From positions 10,121,444 to 10,185,443 of the forward strand of contig BROE01000007.1 of assembly GCA_036571765.1 (NCBI GenBank): DNA of 64,000 nt, given 5' to 3'. A model generated the notes under the pieces. That model had not been told where the DNA came from, searched no databases, and worked only from the letters and a program-made list of their open reading frames with translations. This document shows, one piece after another, positions 11,220 to 22,175 of this stretch. This stretch comes from Plecoglossus altivelis. Taxonomy: Eukaryota > Chordata > Actinopteri > Osmeriformes > Plecoglossidae. Every line of letters begins with the position of its first letter. The stretch's first letter is position 1. Position numbers and translations under genes: made by a program.

Positions 11220-12759
11220 TTTTTTTTTGTGTGTGTATGTGTGCATGAACACTCGTTGGAAAATACACCTCTCTGACTGAGCCAGGCGGAGCTAAGCGAG
11301 TTGTTGTCACGGCAACAGCAGCAGGAGGTGTCTATGATGGTTTTAGTCTACTAAGTGTGTGTATATGTGTATGCATGAGTGTGTGTTTGTGTGTGGAGAC
11401 AATTATATAGACTGGATTAGGCTGTTTTATCTTTTGATTGGGATTTGTTGGGTCCTCTGATGATTAAAAACTTGCCACAGTATCTTTGTGTGTCTACAGT
11501 ATCTGTGTTTGTGTGCATGTGTCTGTCTGTGTGTCAGTGTGTGTCTCTCTGTGACTGTCTGTGAGTTTCTAGGGTGTAAAGGTAGAGGAAATATAAGTGT
11601 GTTTCTGTTTCCATTTACAATGTGTATGTGTGTGTGTGTGTTTCTGTTTCTAGTTTGTGTGTATCAGGTCATTTCATCTGCCGGAAGAATGTTATCCCTA
11701 TGCATGTTACATATTGCATGTTACATATTCCCTTGAGTCAGCATTTGTCAAATGCTTATCTGTCCCCACCAGCAGCCTTTTCAGGTAAAATGATCCTCAA
11801 ATACACACACACACGCACACACTCACACAAACATCAAACCACGGTGAGGATGTGCGGCATCATTTTGAAGGTTAGCTTAACTTCAAAGCATCTCAAAGGT
11901 CTAGAGAGGCCTAGCTCTCCTCAGCCTGCCTAGCAACACAGACCAAGCCACAGACCAGCTAGCCACGCTGTGTTACCATCAGTGGCTGGCTCCTGTCCTG
12001 ATCTGTTGGAGCGTCTTGTAGCCGCTGCACTCCTGTTTACACGGCCAAACTGACGTGGTGCTGATGGTGTGTGTTGACCTGCACCCCTCCGCCCGCTCCC
12101 CCCTCTCACAAAGGTATACACACTCACACACACACACACACTCTCTCTCACACACACACACACACAGTCTTTTGCATCCTCTGCACTTTTTCTTCTGCCG
12201 TGCTGCACAGCCTAAGGGCCGACAGTGGCTGATAGCTGTATCCCTGTCAGCAGGCACACACACACGGATCCACAAGTAGCTTGCCTAGGGGTGGCCATAC
12301 AGTCAGTCAGTGTTCATACGCTGTGATGTTGTGCGTTGACAGCTTGACTTGCTGGCTAGCTGAAATGAGAGGGTGTCAGGTGCATTTTGTGGATGTCAAT
12401 GTGAAGTACTGTAGGCTGTAGGCATGGAGCTGGAAGTACACGCTGCTATCTTAGTTATTCACTCCCCTGTTCTCGTCCGGAGTGATTAATACATACACAC
12501 ACGCGCACACACTCTCTCTCACTATGCAGATTGATGGCGAAGCCCGGAAATGGGGTTCCACCGTTCCAGCCTTGCTCTGATTAATTATGGGTAAATGATG
12601 GGCATCGCAGGGTGGAGAGGTGGGGAGGGAGGACGGGAGGGAGGGAGGGAAAGAGAGGGAGGGGCAGGGTTAGAGGGAGGGAGACAGGGAGAGGAGGAGG
12701 GAGGGAGAGAGACAGAAAAAGTGAGCAGCAGAGAGAAAAAGAAATAGATGGTGGCGGGA

Positions 12760-12785
12760 GGGGGGGGGGGGGGGGGGGGGGGGGG
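12760..12785. repeat. Homopolymer: 26 consecutive G
   Basis: The G run ends a GGGA-rich purine tract. The Pro-rich frame on the minus strand is its translation. Confidence 0.95.
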
Positions 12786-13032
12786 TGTTAATGAGAAACC
12801 CTTCAGCTTACCCGCAGAACATATCCTCCTAATCACTCCATCCCATCTTCACCTCCCTCTCTAGTCATTCTGCTATCCACCCCCTGTCCACAAATTTCTT
12901 GATTCTTCTTGTCTTCTTCCATTCCATTCCATCCTTCCACCCTCCATTCCTCTATTTTCTCTTCCTGTCCATCCACTCAACCATGGGCGGGCCTGTACCA
13001 GTGTTCTTAGGGGGTGTTCTGTGCATTATCAG

Positions 13033-13131
13033 GGCTGCTGACAGGCAGGCTGGGCTGATGGAGAGGGAGATCAGAGCGAGGGATAAGGAGAGGGATCAGC
13101 TAGGAGAGATTGAAATGCAAATGGAGGAGCT
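13033..13131 (+). other. Candidate exon, coiled-coil-like frame, or purine-rich noise
   Basis: An ATCAG acceptor-like site is followed by 99 open nt ending at GAGCT|GTAAGC, a good donor. The frame gives AADRQAGLMEREIRAR then DKERDQLGEIEMQMEE, with the charge pattern of a coiled coil. GA-rich DNA translates this way by chance, so the evidence is weak. The acceptor lacks a strong pyrimidine tract. Confidence 0.15.
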
Positions 13132-13353
13132 GTAAGCACCACTGCAGCACTGCCTGCTTATGCTAATAGTGCTGTAGTTAGTGCTGTAGTTACCATCACA
13201 TGGAAAGGGAGAGAATGGGTGGGAGAGACAAGGAGACAAAGAGAAAGATATAAATCTTTTGTCAGGATAGCTGTGGCTTATATCAGGTAGACGGAGAATA
13301 AGACAGAGAGGGTCTACGTAGTGTTTGTGGGTGTGAGTTTTTGTTTGCGTGTG

Positions 13354-13385
<32 letters not shown>

Positions 13386-16217
13386 GAGGGCTCAGTAGAG
13401 TGATTGAAGAGGGAGAGAGATTCAAGAAGAAACAGACAGTGTTTGACAGAGCTGGACTACCAAAATAGGGCCAATAATATATTTAAATAGTTGACCTGAA
13501 GTGTTGCAGTGAAAAACGAACACTACCATGCTTGTTGTTGGCATGATGCCATGATGGTAGCCCCAGTGTTTTCTCCTTCCAAGCGCCCCATCCTGCTACA
13601 TGCCATCAATTCTCCACAAGTTTGGCTTGACCTCCATCCAGAGGTGTCAGAGAAAGGAAAAAATGTGTCAGGAGCACTAAATGTATTTTTGAAAGAGTTT
13701 AAAAAAGAAAGAAAAAAACCCAAAGACAAAACCGTGACAGACCGACATTCAATGCGGAACACACTTCTCCCTGTTGACGTGCTAACACGTAGCCTCTTGT
13801 CTGGAGGGACATTAGCCAGCTTTCAAAAGCAATTAGCGTGCTAGCACTAAAGCCCTATGTCCATCAGAGCTGGCAGCTTAGGCCCGCACAAACCTGCCAG
13901 TGTTAGCATTGTGTTAGCTTAGAAGCTACGTGAGCGTGGCCATCGGCCAGGGACCGGTGGAGAACAGGACTGACTTTTCAGTTCATTTCTGACTGCACAA
14001 TGGGGAAGGTAATCCTTTGCTATCAACCTTACTGCAGAGAGGGGAAGGCCTATATCCATCGCTGTGCTCAGAGGGTGTAAAGTGTCAAGCGTGGTATCCA
14101 GGGCGAAATTAGCGGAGTACCATCATACTGGGACTATGAAAAAGATGTCTGGGACTGTTCAACACGGACTTTTAGATGGACAACAGACCGTAACGATATC
14201 AAATCCATGAACTGGTAGTTCAAGAGTATTTAAACACAAGGCGGGTGAAGCTCATCATCATATTGAGCTCTAGTTTAAAATTCTGTAAACTATGTGAACA
14301 ATGTGCGTAGGCTGTTCATATCACGGTGTGCTTTTGTGGCGACATGCCAAAACCCACTAAGCCGAAACTAACTAGCTACCAGCGAACATTAGTCAACGAT
14401 GCCAAACTATTTTTAAAAATACATCTCAATTATATTTTCAACCTTTCGAAACCTCTAGTAAGAAACAGGTTGAGGGAAAAAGTGATGGATTTATCTCCAT
14501 CTCTGCAGCCCAGTCCTCTTATTCGAAAACTCTGCTATGGAACAGTGAAAGTTTCTAAATGATGCGATGGACCTCTGTATGGTCTTCATGCATCTCTGAA
14601 CCAGGGTCGGAAATGGTTTTTAATGGCATGTATGTAAAAGGCAAGTTCACCAACCCTAGTGAGTGAGTGGTCGTGAAGTCCTAACCACAGACCTTAACTG
14701 TTTACCCTTTGTTTTTTTTTGTAACCTCTGCCTCCATTTTCAATTTATATGGTTATTGTCCACTGCTAGGCAGTAGTCGGAGGTTATTAAAGGAGCCCAT
14801 AAACTGTATTTATGGAGCAGGTTAGCAGGTCAGACCTGGCTAGGGGGAGGGCTGATCTTCACCATCAGCCACAGAGGTGCTGAAGTCTTAATGGATGCAG
14901 GTTACAGCAGCGGAGCAGAAATCCATTTGAACCTCATTAGTGAGCCCATGCATCATTCATTCAGACTACATAAGGATGGTTCTCTCTATCTAACACTGAC
15001 GCAGCTTGTATTCTTGAACACACAAGTACACACCCATGCACACACCTGGCAACACCATCCACACACACAGATAGTACACTTATCTATATTTATGAAGTCA
15101 CTCTGACAACCAGTAAATGGCTTTACAGGAGCTTCCTCAAGGATTTTTCCATCACGCGGATGAAGTTATCGATATTCTACAGTTATTTATTCAGTTACAT
15201 TGACGCATCTGTATCAAACATAATCTTTCATATTTTGAATGGCTTGTCAGTCTATTTTCAGAAGAACAGGCCCCAGATCTTAACATGTGACTGTACGAGT
15301 GACATAGCAGCATGGTGAGGTCGTCGTGAGGGTCGTCATGAGGGTGTGTGTGTGCAGGAGCTTGGTGTGTTGAAGGAGACAGATGCAGAAGATATCATGC
15401 TTGCTGCTTCTCTCATGATGTGATGTGATGTCTCTGCTCTCTCAACTCTTCCTCCAGGCTCCACAGACGGACTCAACCCCTTTCTCTCTCTCTCTCTCTC
15501 TCTCTCCCTCTCTCTCACACACACACACACACACGCACACACATGCACACACACACACCTCCACTGTCCCCAGATCCTCGTAACACAGATAGTCCTGACA
15601 GGTGGTACGTGGACTCATCATCATCTCTCAGCTTTGAGAACCAGCATCCCGGTGCGACACTCCGTCAGGGCCTAGACATCCCATAATATACTGTTTAGTT
15701 GTAAACTGGCTCTGTCACTGGTTTCCAGTCGTTCCCCTACGACCCGGCTGACAGGCAGCCTACCTGCCTGCACAGCTGTGTAGTGGACGATCACTAGGGA
15801 GGCCCGTAGGACAATAATAACCCCGTTAGGAGAGGCTGTAACACAGAATGAGAAGGCACACACACACATATATTGACACATATACGGTATAGACACACAT
15901 ATACTTTATACACACACATACACACAACCTCCCTTAGGAGCCATTGCCTGGCCGTTACAGAAAGAGACTACCATCTTTTACCCTCCTCGTCTCTTCTCTC
16001 CAGGCTCATTTTTCTTTTCTGTGGGAAGCCTGGCTCGTCTTGTTCTACGGACTGCTGCGGTGTGTGGAACAGACAAATGTGCTATACTAAGCCACGGCAG
16101 TTTCTACAGTATATGCTAATTGCATAAAATGTTTCTGCCGCTTTGTTTGACTCTAAATGCTGACTCCAGGCTGTAAGGAAAGAAGAATGCTGACAGAATC
16201 ATTATCTTAGATTATAT
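13132..16217. other. Non-coding unique DNA
   Basis: A GT microsatellite lies at 13359-13385 and a CT-then-CA microsatellite at 15481-15563. The frame at 14326-14562 (78 codons with ordinary composition) has no domain that I recognise and no supporting splice or promoter signal. The stretch 14740-14960 is of ordinary complexity and might be conserved. Confidence 0.5.
15481..15563. repeat. (CT)n-(CA)n compound microsatellite
   Basis: About 17 CT-type units are followed directly by about 20 CA units with single interruptions. The Arg/Glu and Cys/Val minus-strand frames are repeat translations. Confidence 0.92.
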
Positions 16218-16428
16218 CGTATCGCCGCTGCATCGTCTGTTGCGGTTCTTATTTCAGTTTTCTTTGAATTTCAATTACTTGAGAGAATCGTTGGAATCGT
16301 TCCCCTCTGCACCGCTCAGAACTAAAGACGTTCAAGATGTCGTTAGCGAAGACGTCAGCATGGAAGACGTTATTCTCGTTTTTGTTTAGGGTCTACTTCG
16401 TTGCTTCGTATTGGTAACATTTCAAGCG
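16218..16428. other. CpG-dense patch in AT-rich sequence
   Basis: I count 17 CpG dinucleotides in 211 bp at only moderate GC content, whereas flanking DNA has about one per 50-100 bp. Many lie in ATCG, TCGTT or AGACGT contexts. One + frame (16177-16389, no Met, 70 codons) includes KDVQDVVSEDVSMED. An overlapping frame at 16337-16417 starts with ATG and encodes 26 residues with a hydrophobic core. No family was recognised. The patch could be a small unmethylated element, a degraded exon or recently inserted DNA. Confidence 0.45.
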
Positions 16429-18610
16429 ATGAGGACAAGTGCTTGGTGGAGTGTTTGTGCTGACCACTCTGTAGCCTTAAATCAGTTCATCTGCAGGAGA
16501 AAGCGTGGTCTTGACCTATTTGCACCCTTCAAGATTCAGAGAGTTTAGACAGAGAGCTTTAATAAAACCAGTGGCCTTGGGAGTAGTGTTCATCTGTTCA
16601 TGAAGAGAGAACAAGTCCTTCATAAACCATTTCAAACCACAGCCGTCTCCCACTGTGCCAGAATAAAGCCCTCTCATATCTCGCTCTCTCGTTCCATCCT
16701 TCCTTTCTTCCTCACTATCTCTCTCTCTCTCTCCCTAATTTTCTCCCTTTTATTTATCTCCGTCCCTTTGTGTCACCCCCTCTTCGTCTGCCCTCGTGTT
16801 CCCGACAGGGTTACTGCACGCAGCAGTGGTCCTCCCAGCGGCACACAGCCAGAGCTCAGATAAAGACTGCAACGTTAATATTTGTCCTTTAATGAAGTGG
16901 CTGTTCAGCAGAACCAGAGGCCATGTTTCTTCCTCCGCCCTCTCTTACAGCTCTGTGATAGTAGTGGCCTTGGGGTGGAGCGGGCTGTGTCTCTGGAGTC
17001 TCATTGTAAACTGCAGAAGCATCATAGTCTTACACGCCATCCACTGCCTCGGTGGGAGGAAATCTTGTGGAGGCACGAAAAAGGCTTCGTTTCAAAGAGA
17101 AAAAAACGTATCCCATGCTTTCTTGTCAAACGGACTGTTTCGTAAACACTGTTCTTGGACAGATCTTTAATGTTTTAGGAGGATGTTGGTGAATTATTTT
17201 GATGACATACTATCTTCAAGGGTGGTTCCCTTATACATACAGTATCAGACTGGGCTGATGAGGATCAGATCAACAGTGTAAAGTAGAGCTCATCCCTCTC
17301 GTCAGTCTGTAGATCCAGAGCTACAGTCCGTGTGTCCAACAGCAGCTTTCTTCACTGCAGCACAACTCAGATCCTGTGCTGTAAATCTCTTCCTGTCTCA
17401 GCAGGAGTACATGCAGGTCCCACATGCATAAACCTTGCTGCAGAACCCGTCAATGCCAGGAGCACAGCGCAGATATAATCACAAACCGGTTTCAGTGGTA
17501 GTCTATTTAAAGTATGCAAGTTAACAGGAATCTGATGGGCTTTTCTGTGGAGGGTGAGATGGAGAGTTGTGTCATGGAGTTTTGATGCTCTGAAGATAGC
17601 AGATGTTCCAGCCCTCCCTCCCTCCCTCTCCTCTCCTCTCCTCTCCCCTTCACCCCTCAACAGTCATTAGTTCAGCTAAGTTTAGCAGAGATTCTACCCA
17701 GACAAACATACTTTGGTGAAGAGCAATCTGTAGTCATTAGACTAACACGTGTGAAGTCTGTTGTTCACTAAGGGAGACACACAGAGAGCTGAGCTGAAAG
17801 TAGAATACAGCTGCTGGTTAGTTTTGTTGCCGTGGTGATTTAGGGTATGGAATACTTGAATATGATGAATGTTCGTATACATGCTTTCTAACTCTCACCA
17901 TCAAATCCAATAAAGGGGCCTGGGCTTGGTACGTACAGTAGGACGATGTCCTCTTCTTCACAGCCCAGTTACACCCCGGCTACCTCCCAGAGAATAGACG
18001 TCCCGCTAGCTCGTCTGTCCATGGAGGGTAATTTACCAGGACCTTCCAGAGACAAGGGTAATGTGGAGTTTAATGTGGGCATAAGAAGGTTTCAGGTTTC
18101 ACTAAGGTGCTTATGTTTTAGCCAATTGGTTCTGCATCCGCCTCCAGCCAGGTGCTGTAAATAAAGCCAAATCATGCATTTCACGCTTGGGCTTTTCTTG
18201 TTACTACAAAACAGCACTTTGCTCACAGATACCCAAACGGCTGCTCTGACCTGCTTCTCCAAATGGAGGAAAACTACAGTGGAACTTCTTGATGTTAGTT
18301 TCCAGCAGTGACCTGCTTCTGATCTTTCAGTCTTCAGGGAGAAAAAAGGTTTGCGGAACATTGTTATTTTTTACGACACCCTCCTGAGCGCTGGCCACGT
18401 TTCTCTGCATTTCATCAGAATTTGGTTATTTGATGATCAAAACCATTTCATCGCCATGTGTTTTTGAATTGTGACACAAATGATTTGCACTGCGGCACTG
18501 AAGATGATGCGAGCGCAGTGCATGTTTGATTGAATGGAGTCGCTGGTCTGACTTTGGAGTTCTGAACAGACATCTTGTTCCTCCTCTCCATCCATAATAA
18601 GACATCTCAG

Positions 18611-18674
<64 letters not shown>

Positions 18675-20029
18675 AAGGCGATTGAAAGGAGGGATACGCT
18701 ACTTTCTGTATCTATCAGACCGCCTGCTTTTCTCTTTTATTCCCCCCACTCCTTTCTCTCCCTTTATCTCAGACCCTCTCGTTCTTTTTCACCCTTTCAA
18801 TTCAAATAAGACAGGATTTATTCTAATGGGCTTACATTCTTGACAACCTTATGACTATCTGTTCGTTGTTGTAATAGGATTAGGATTGAGATAAGTACAC
18901 TGCCAGTAACCATGTTTCGAAATTCCTAATGTCAGGAATCCTACCCTCAAAGCCATTATACTGTAGATAACTGGTACAGAGAAACAAATGGATCACAGTA
19001 CTCATCGTTTCTCCTATACATTTCCCAAAGGTCTCTCAAATGGGGCATGTATGTGTGTGTGTGTAACATTTTGACAAGTTTCAAAGTGGAAATGTTTTTT
19101 CGTGTTACAATTTGAAATCAAGTCATGTCTGTTTCATGCCTCATTTCGACGCCTTGATTTTGTGGAGTTTTCACATTTGTTTTGTGGAAGACACAAGCAC
19201 ACAACTACATATTCTGTCCACAAACAATAGCCCCGGCAGGACTAATGCAGGCCCCCCACACCTCTTCTGCTCAACTCCCCCTTTCTGAGCTTTCTCATAT
19301 GTACAGCACATCGAACCCTGTGACGGCAATCCGAAATGAACTTATCCCATCTGAAAATCAATCCGGCTTCAGCCTTCATTAGACTGAGGGGTTTCTAGTA
19401 GCAACGGCTGAAGAGGATGGAGAAGAGAGAGAGAAAGGAGACAGGGAGATTGATGGTTGTTTCGCTCAGGCAAATGCTACTGTTGCACCTCAAGAATATG
19501 TAACCCAGTTTGCAAAGCCATGCTTCAGTGGCTCAAATGTATTTTACGTGGTACCATCTAGACTCAAACCAAGGTCATAATTGCACCTTCTTAGAGAATC
19601 CCATCAAATACTTAAGTATACAACAAGAATGACTGGCTTTTAACTCCTCGCTTAGAGCAAATCCCAAAGATGGATAAAATATAGGTATTGCACTCAGTAT
19701 TTCAAAAGTTATTTTTGCTGGTCAAACGCATTAGTTTGGATTTCAAGATCTGCTGCATCATTTTGTCCTCTGAAGACTACATTTCAGAAGCTGTTTTGAG
19801 ATAGACTAAAGCTTTTCCAAAAATGATTTGATCTTTGCACAGATTTGAGCTAGTTAGACAGTGGCAGCTGAATTCATCCTTGACATTTCACAGTGAGCCT
19901 CCGAAATCTAAATTCTACAGTGTAATCTCTACCAGGAGGAAAACCTGTGCCAGTGTGAAGAAAGGTTTATGATAGTGCATACATTAGTGCATACAACTAC
20001 GATTTCAATGCTGTTTGCACATTAAAAAA
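16429..20029. other. Non-coding unique DNA
   Basis: An acceptor-like site at 16808 opens a 27-codon frame reaching TAA at 16892, beginning GYCTQQWSSQRHTARAQ; there is no donor and no recognised family. A pure GA microsatellite lies at 18614-18669. The rest is unique sequence with no supported gene. Confidence 0.5.
18614..18669. repeat. (GA)n microsatellite, about 28 units
   Basis: A pure GA dinucleotide run within unique DNA, followed by GAGGAAGG. Confidence 0.97.
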
Positions 20030-20420
20030 AATGTGTGTGTTCATTTACTTGTTTTCACACAATTTCAGTTTAACATTAAACTCATTAAAGAGTTATGGCA
20101 TAAAACATCCTACTTTAATTAGCCTTTTATGGCCTGGCTCAAAAGGCGTGTTTGTGACTCATGATTTAATCTGCATATTTTGCTCTTTAAATTGGCTTTA
20201 AAAACATGCATGTTTCAATTATACAGCATGATTATGGTTTGGGAAATGCAAAAAGTGCATGAGACAAGTAATTCTGTTGCTGTGGGAGCTTTAATTGCAC
20301 ATGAGTAGTAATGCGGATGACGATAATTATGACTGTCGTAATTAACACAATGCACGCATTGCAATCTGAGTCAATATCAAGCAGGGCAGTATAAAATGAA
20401 TAATTTTCCAATTTAGCCTA
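20030..20420. promoter_or_regulatory. Candidate conserved regulatory element
   Basis: This is an AT-rich but complex block lacking simple repeats. It has two TAATTA homeodomain cores (20116-20121 and 20339-20344), an AP-1 site TGACTCA (20155-20161), several AATTAT/TTTAAT cores and the perfect 14-bp palindrome AAACATGCATGTTT (20202-20215). This composition is typical of vertebrate developmental enhancers. The call is an inference, because conservation cannot be tested here. Confidence 0.3.
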
Positions 20421-21970
20421 TTGCACATTAAGTAAACGTGGTCAACAAGTGCTCAACAATACTTGGAGCTGACATAGGTTACATGAGACGAGTGAAGACG
20501 AAGATTTATGAATCCAGGGGAATCAAAATGAAAAAGCTTTTACCCAGCAATTCTGCCTTTTACCACTTATAGATTTAACTGAAGAGGTCAGGAGCCCGCA
20601 AGCAGCAATGTTCTTTTGATTGTCCAATTAAACAGACTTAACCTTCAGTGGCAGTACACTGAGCCATGGTGATGGAAAAAAGACTGTAGAATGCAATCAT
20701 ACAAGAGATATTCGCAGAAAGACTTGCCAGAGGAGAGAGCGGTTGGAAGTCGAAGAGCCCCTGAAGGTATCAATCTTTGGGTCAGCCAACATTCACAGAG
20801 CACCTTTTATGGGTGGTTACTGCTGATCTAAGTTGACCAAGGCAGCATGTTAAACTGGAGTTTGTTGCAGAGAACAAAGTGCTAATTCCATGGTAGAAAC
20901 AGAAAGAATTGTGGACAAAGTAAAACAGAGACAACTAGTGTGAGAGATAATTGACAAATGCTCTTGATTAGATAACTGAAGTGTATAACAGCGGAGATAA
21001 TTGACACCTGTGGTGTTTTTGGGTCTCTTGTTTATTTATATTAGTAAGTTGAGAGCAACTGTAAGAAGAGGGATTCTTTCAGACAAAGGAAGGTTCATTC
21101 CAGTGACATTGAATTGGAAACCGTAATACAGATCAATAGCAGGCCATCAAGTCTGAGAACCATGTAGGTTTTATCACCAGTTTTGATTGGATTTCTGATT
21201 ACCTTGCTGTTTGGCTCATAAGGTCTGCTTTTATGGTACAATTTTACATTCTCTTTCTTAGTAGATGCTTTGACAAGTGCGTTGTGCTGTAGATATAAGC
21301 TGTAGTTCTGACCAGTTGCATGCATGAAAGCCACTCTCTTGACAAATGGTATTTCTTCCTACCTTGGTGCCTCTACCTCAGTCTCTGACTCAGTTGTCAC
21401 CAAACTGTCGCAGAATCTATCGAGCGTTTCCAGATGGGAGATTTTCCAACAAATCTTCTAACTTTTTTCATTTCCAATTTGCGTTGATTACAGATTTATC
21501 CGGCTGCTGTCTTTTTCTGGTGGTTTGAGGTGGTTTCTAACAACATGTTTGTCTTAACAACACTATGTCGTTTTGGTTGTTGTGTTTCTGCTTCTCAGCA
21601 TGGTTGGAACCACAGTCCCACTGCCTCATTGCTTTTGAGTGTCTAGCTACTTACCTTCACTGTGGTCTGTAAATCTGCATGCAAATGACATTTTTCCCAT
21701 CTATCTCGGGGTGAATAATCAGTCTGTTTATACGTCGGTACACATTTCCTCTCAGTATTCCCACATCTTCCCCATGTGTCTGCCCAAAGGCACCCACACA
21801 AACACATTTCACCCCCTGCACATGAATGAAAAACAACAAAAGATGCTTGTCATTTCGCTATGGAGGCTGTTTTATTTGTTTCAAACCACAAAACGCTCAT
21901 CCTGTTTTAGATTTTATGACTATTTGACACGTCCCTCAACATCCCAATCCTGTTTCTCTCTATGTCAGTT
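20421..21970. other. Non-coding unique DNA
   Basis: No simple repeats of note and no supported gene. Short frames such as 21095-21334 on the minus strand show ordinary composition without recognisable domains. Confidence 0.5.
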
Positions 21971-22127
21971 GGTCTATCTATCTATCTATCTATCTATCTA
22001 TCAATCTATGTATCTATGTATCTACCTACCTACCTACCTACCTACCAACCTACCTACCTACCTACCTACCTACCTACCTACCTACCTACCTACCTACCTA
22101 CCTACCTACCTACCTACCTACCTACCT

Positions 22128-22165
<38 letters not shown>

Positions 22166-22175
22166 GTCCACCTAT
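21971..22175. repeat. Compound microsatellite (CTAT)n-(CTAC)n-(CT)n
   Basis: About seven CTAT units with CAAT/GTAT variants are followed by over 25 CTAC units with one CAAC variant, then about 16 CT units. The Tyr/Leu/Pro/Thr frames of 209 and 92 codons that cross it are translations of a 4-bp repeat. Confidence 0.97.

Larger units (their letters stand above)
10318..13032. other. Non-coding DNA rich in simple repeats
   Basis: Contents are a GGGA/GGAG purine tract (about 10540-10790), a CT tract (10975-11148) running into a 70-T run, GT-rich sequence (11340-11660), CA/CT blocks (12116-12166), a GGGA tract (12605-12730) and a 26-G run. The long Leu/Ser/Phe, Lys/Arg and Pro frames are translations of these tracts. 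Confidence 0.7.

Noticed and set aside
11149..11228. Poly-A tail of a retrotransposon
   Set aside because: Flanking DNA is a CT tract and GT repeat with no element body or target duplication visible.
14326..14562. 78-codon + strand frame with ordinary composition
   Set aside because: No homology recognised, no promoter or splice signals in favour, and its length is expected by chance.
21971..22130. CRISPR-like array from regularly repeated units
   Set aside because: The units are 4 bp with no spacers; this is a microsatellite.
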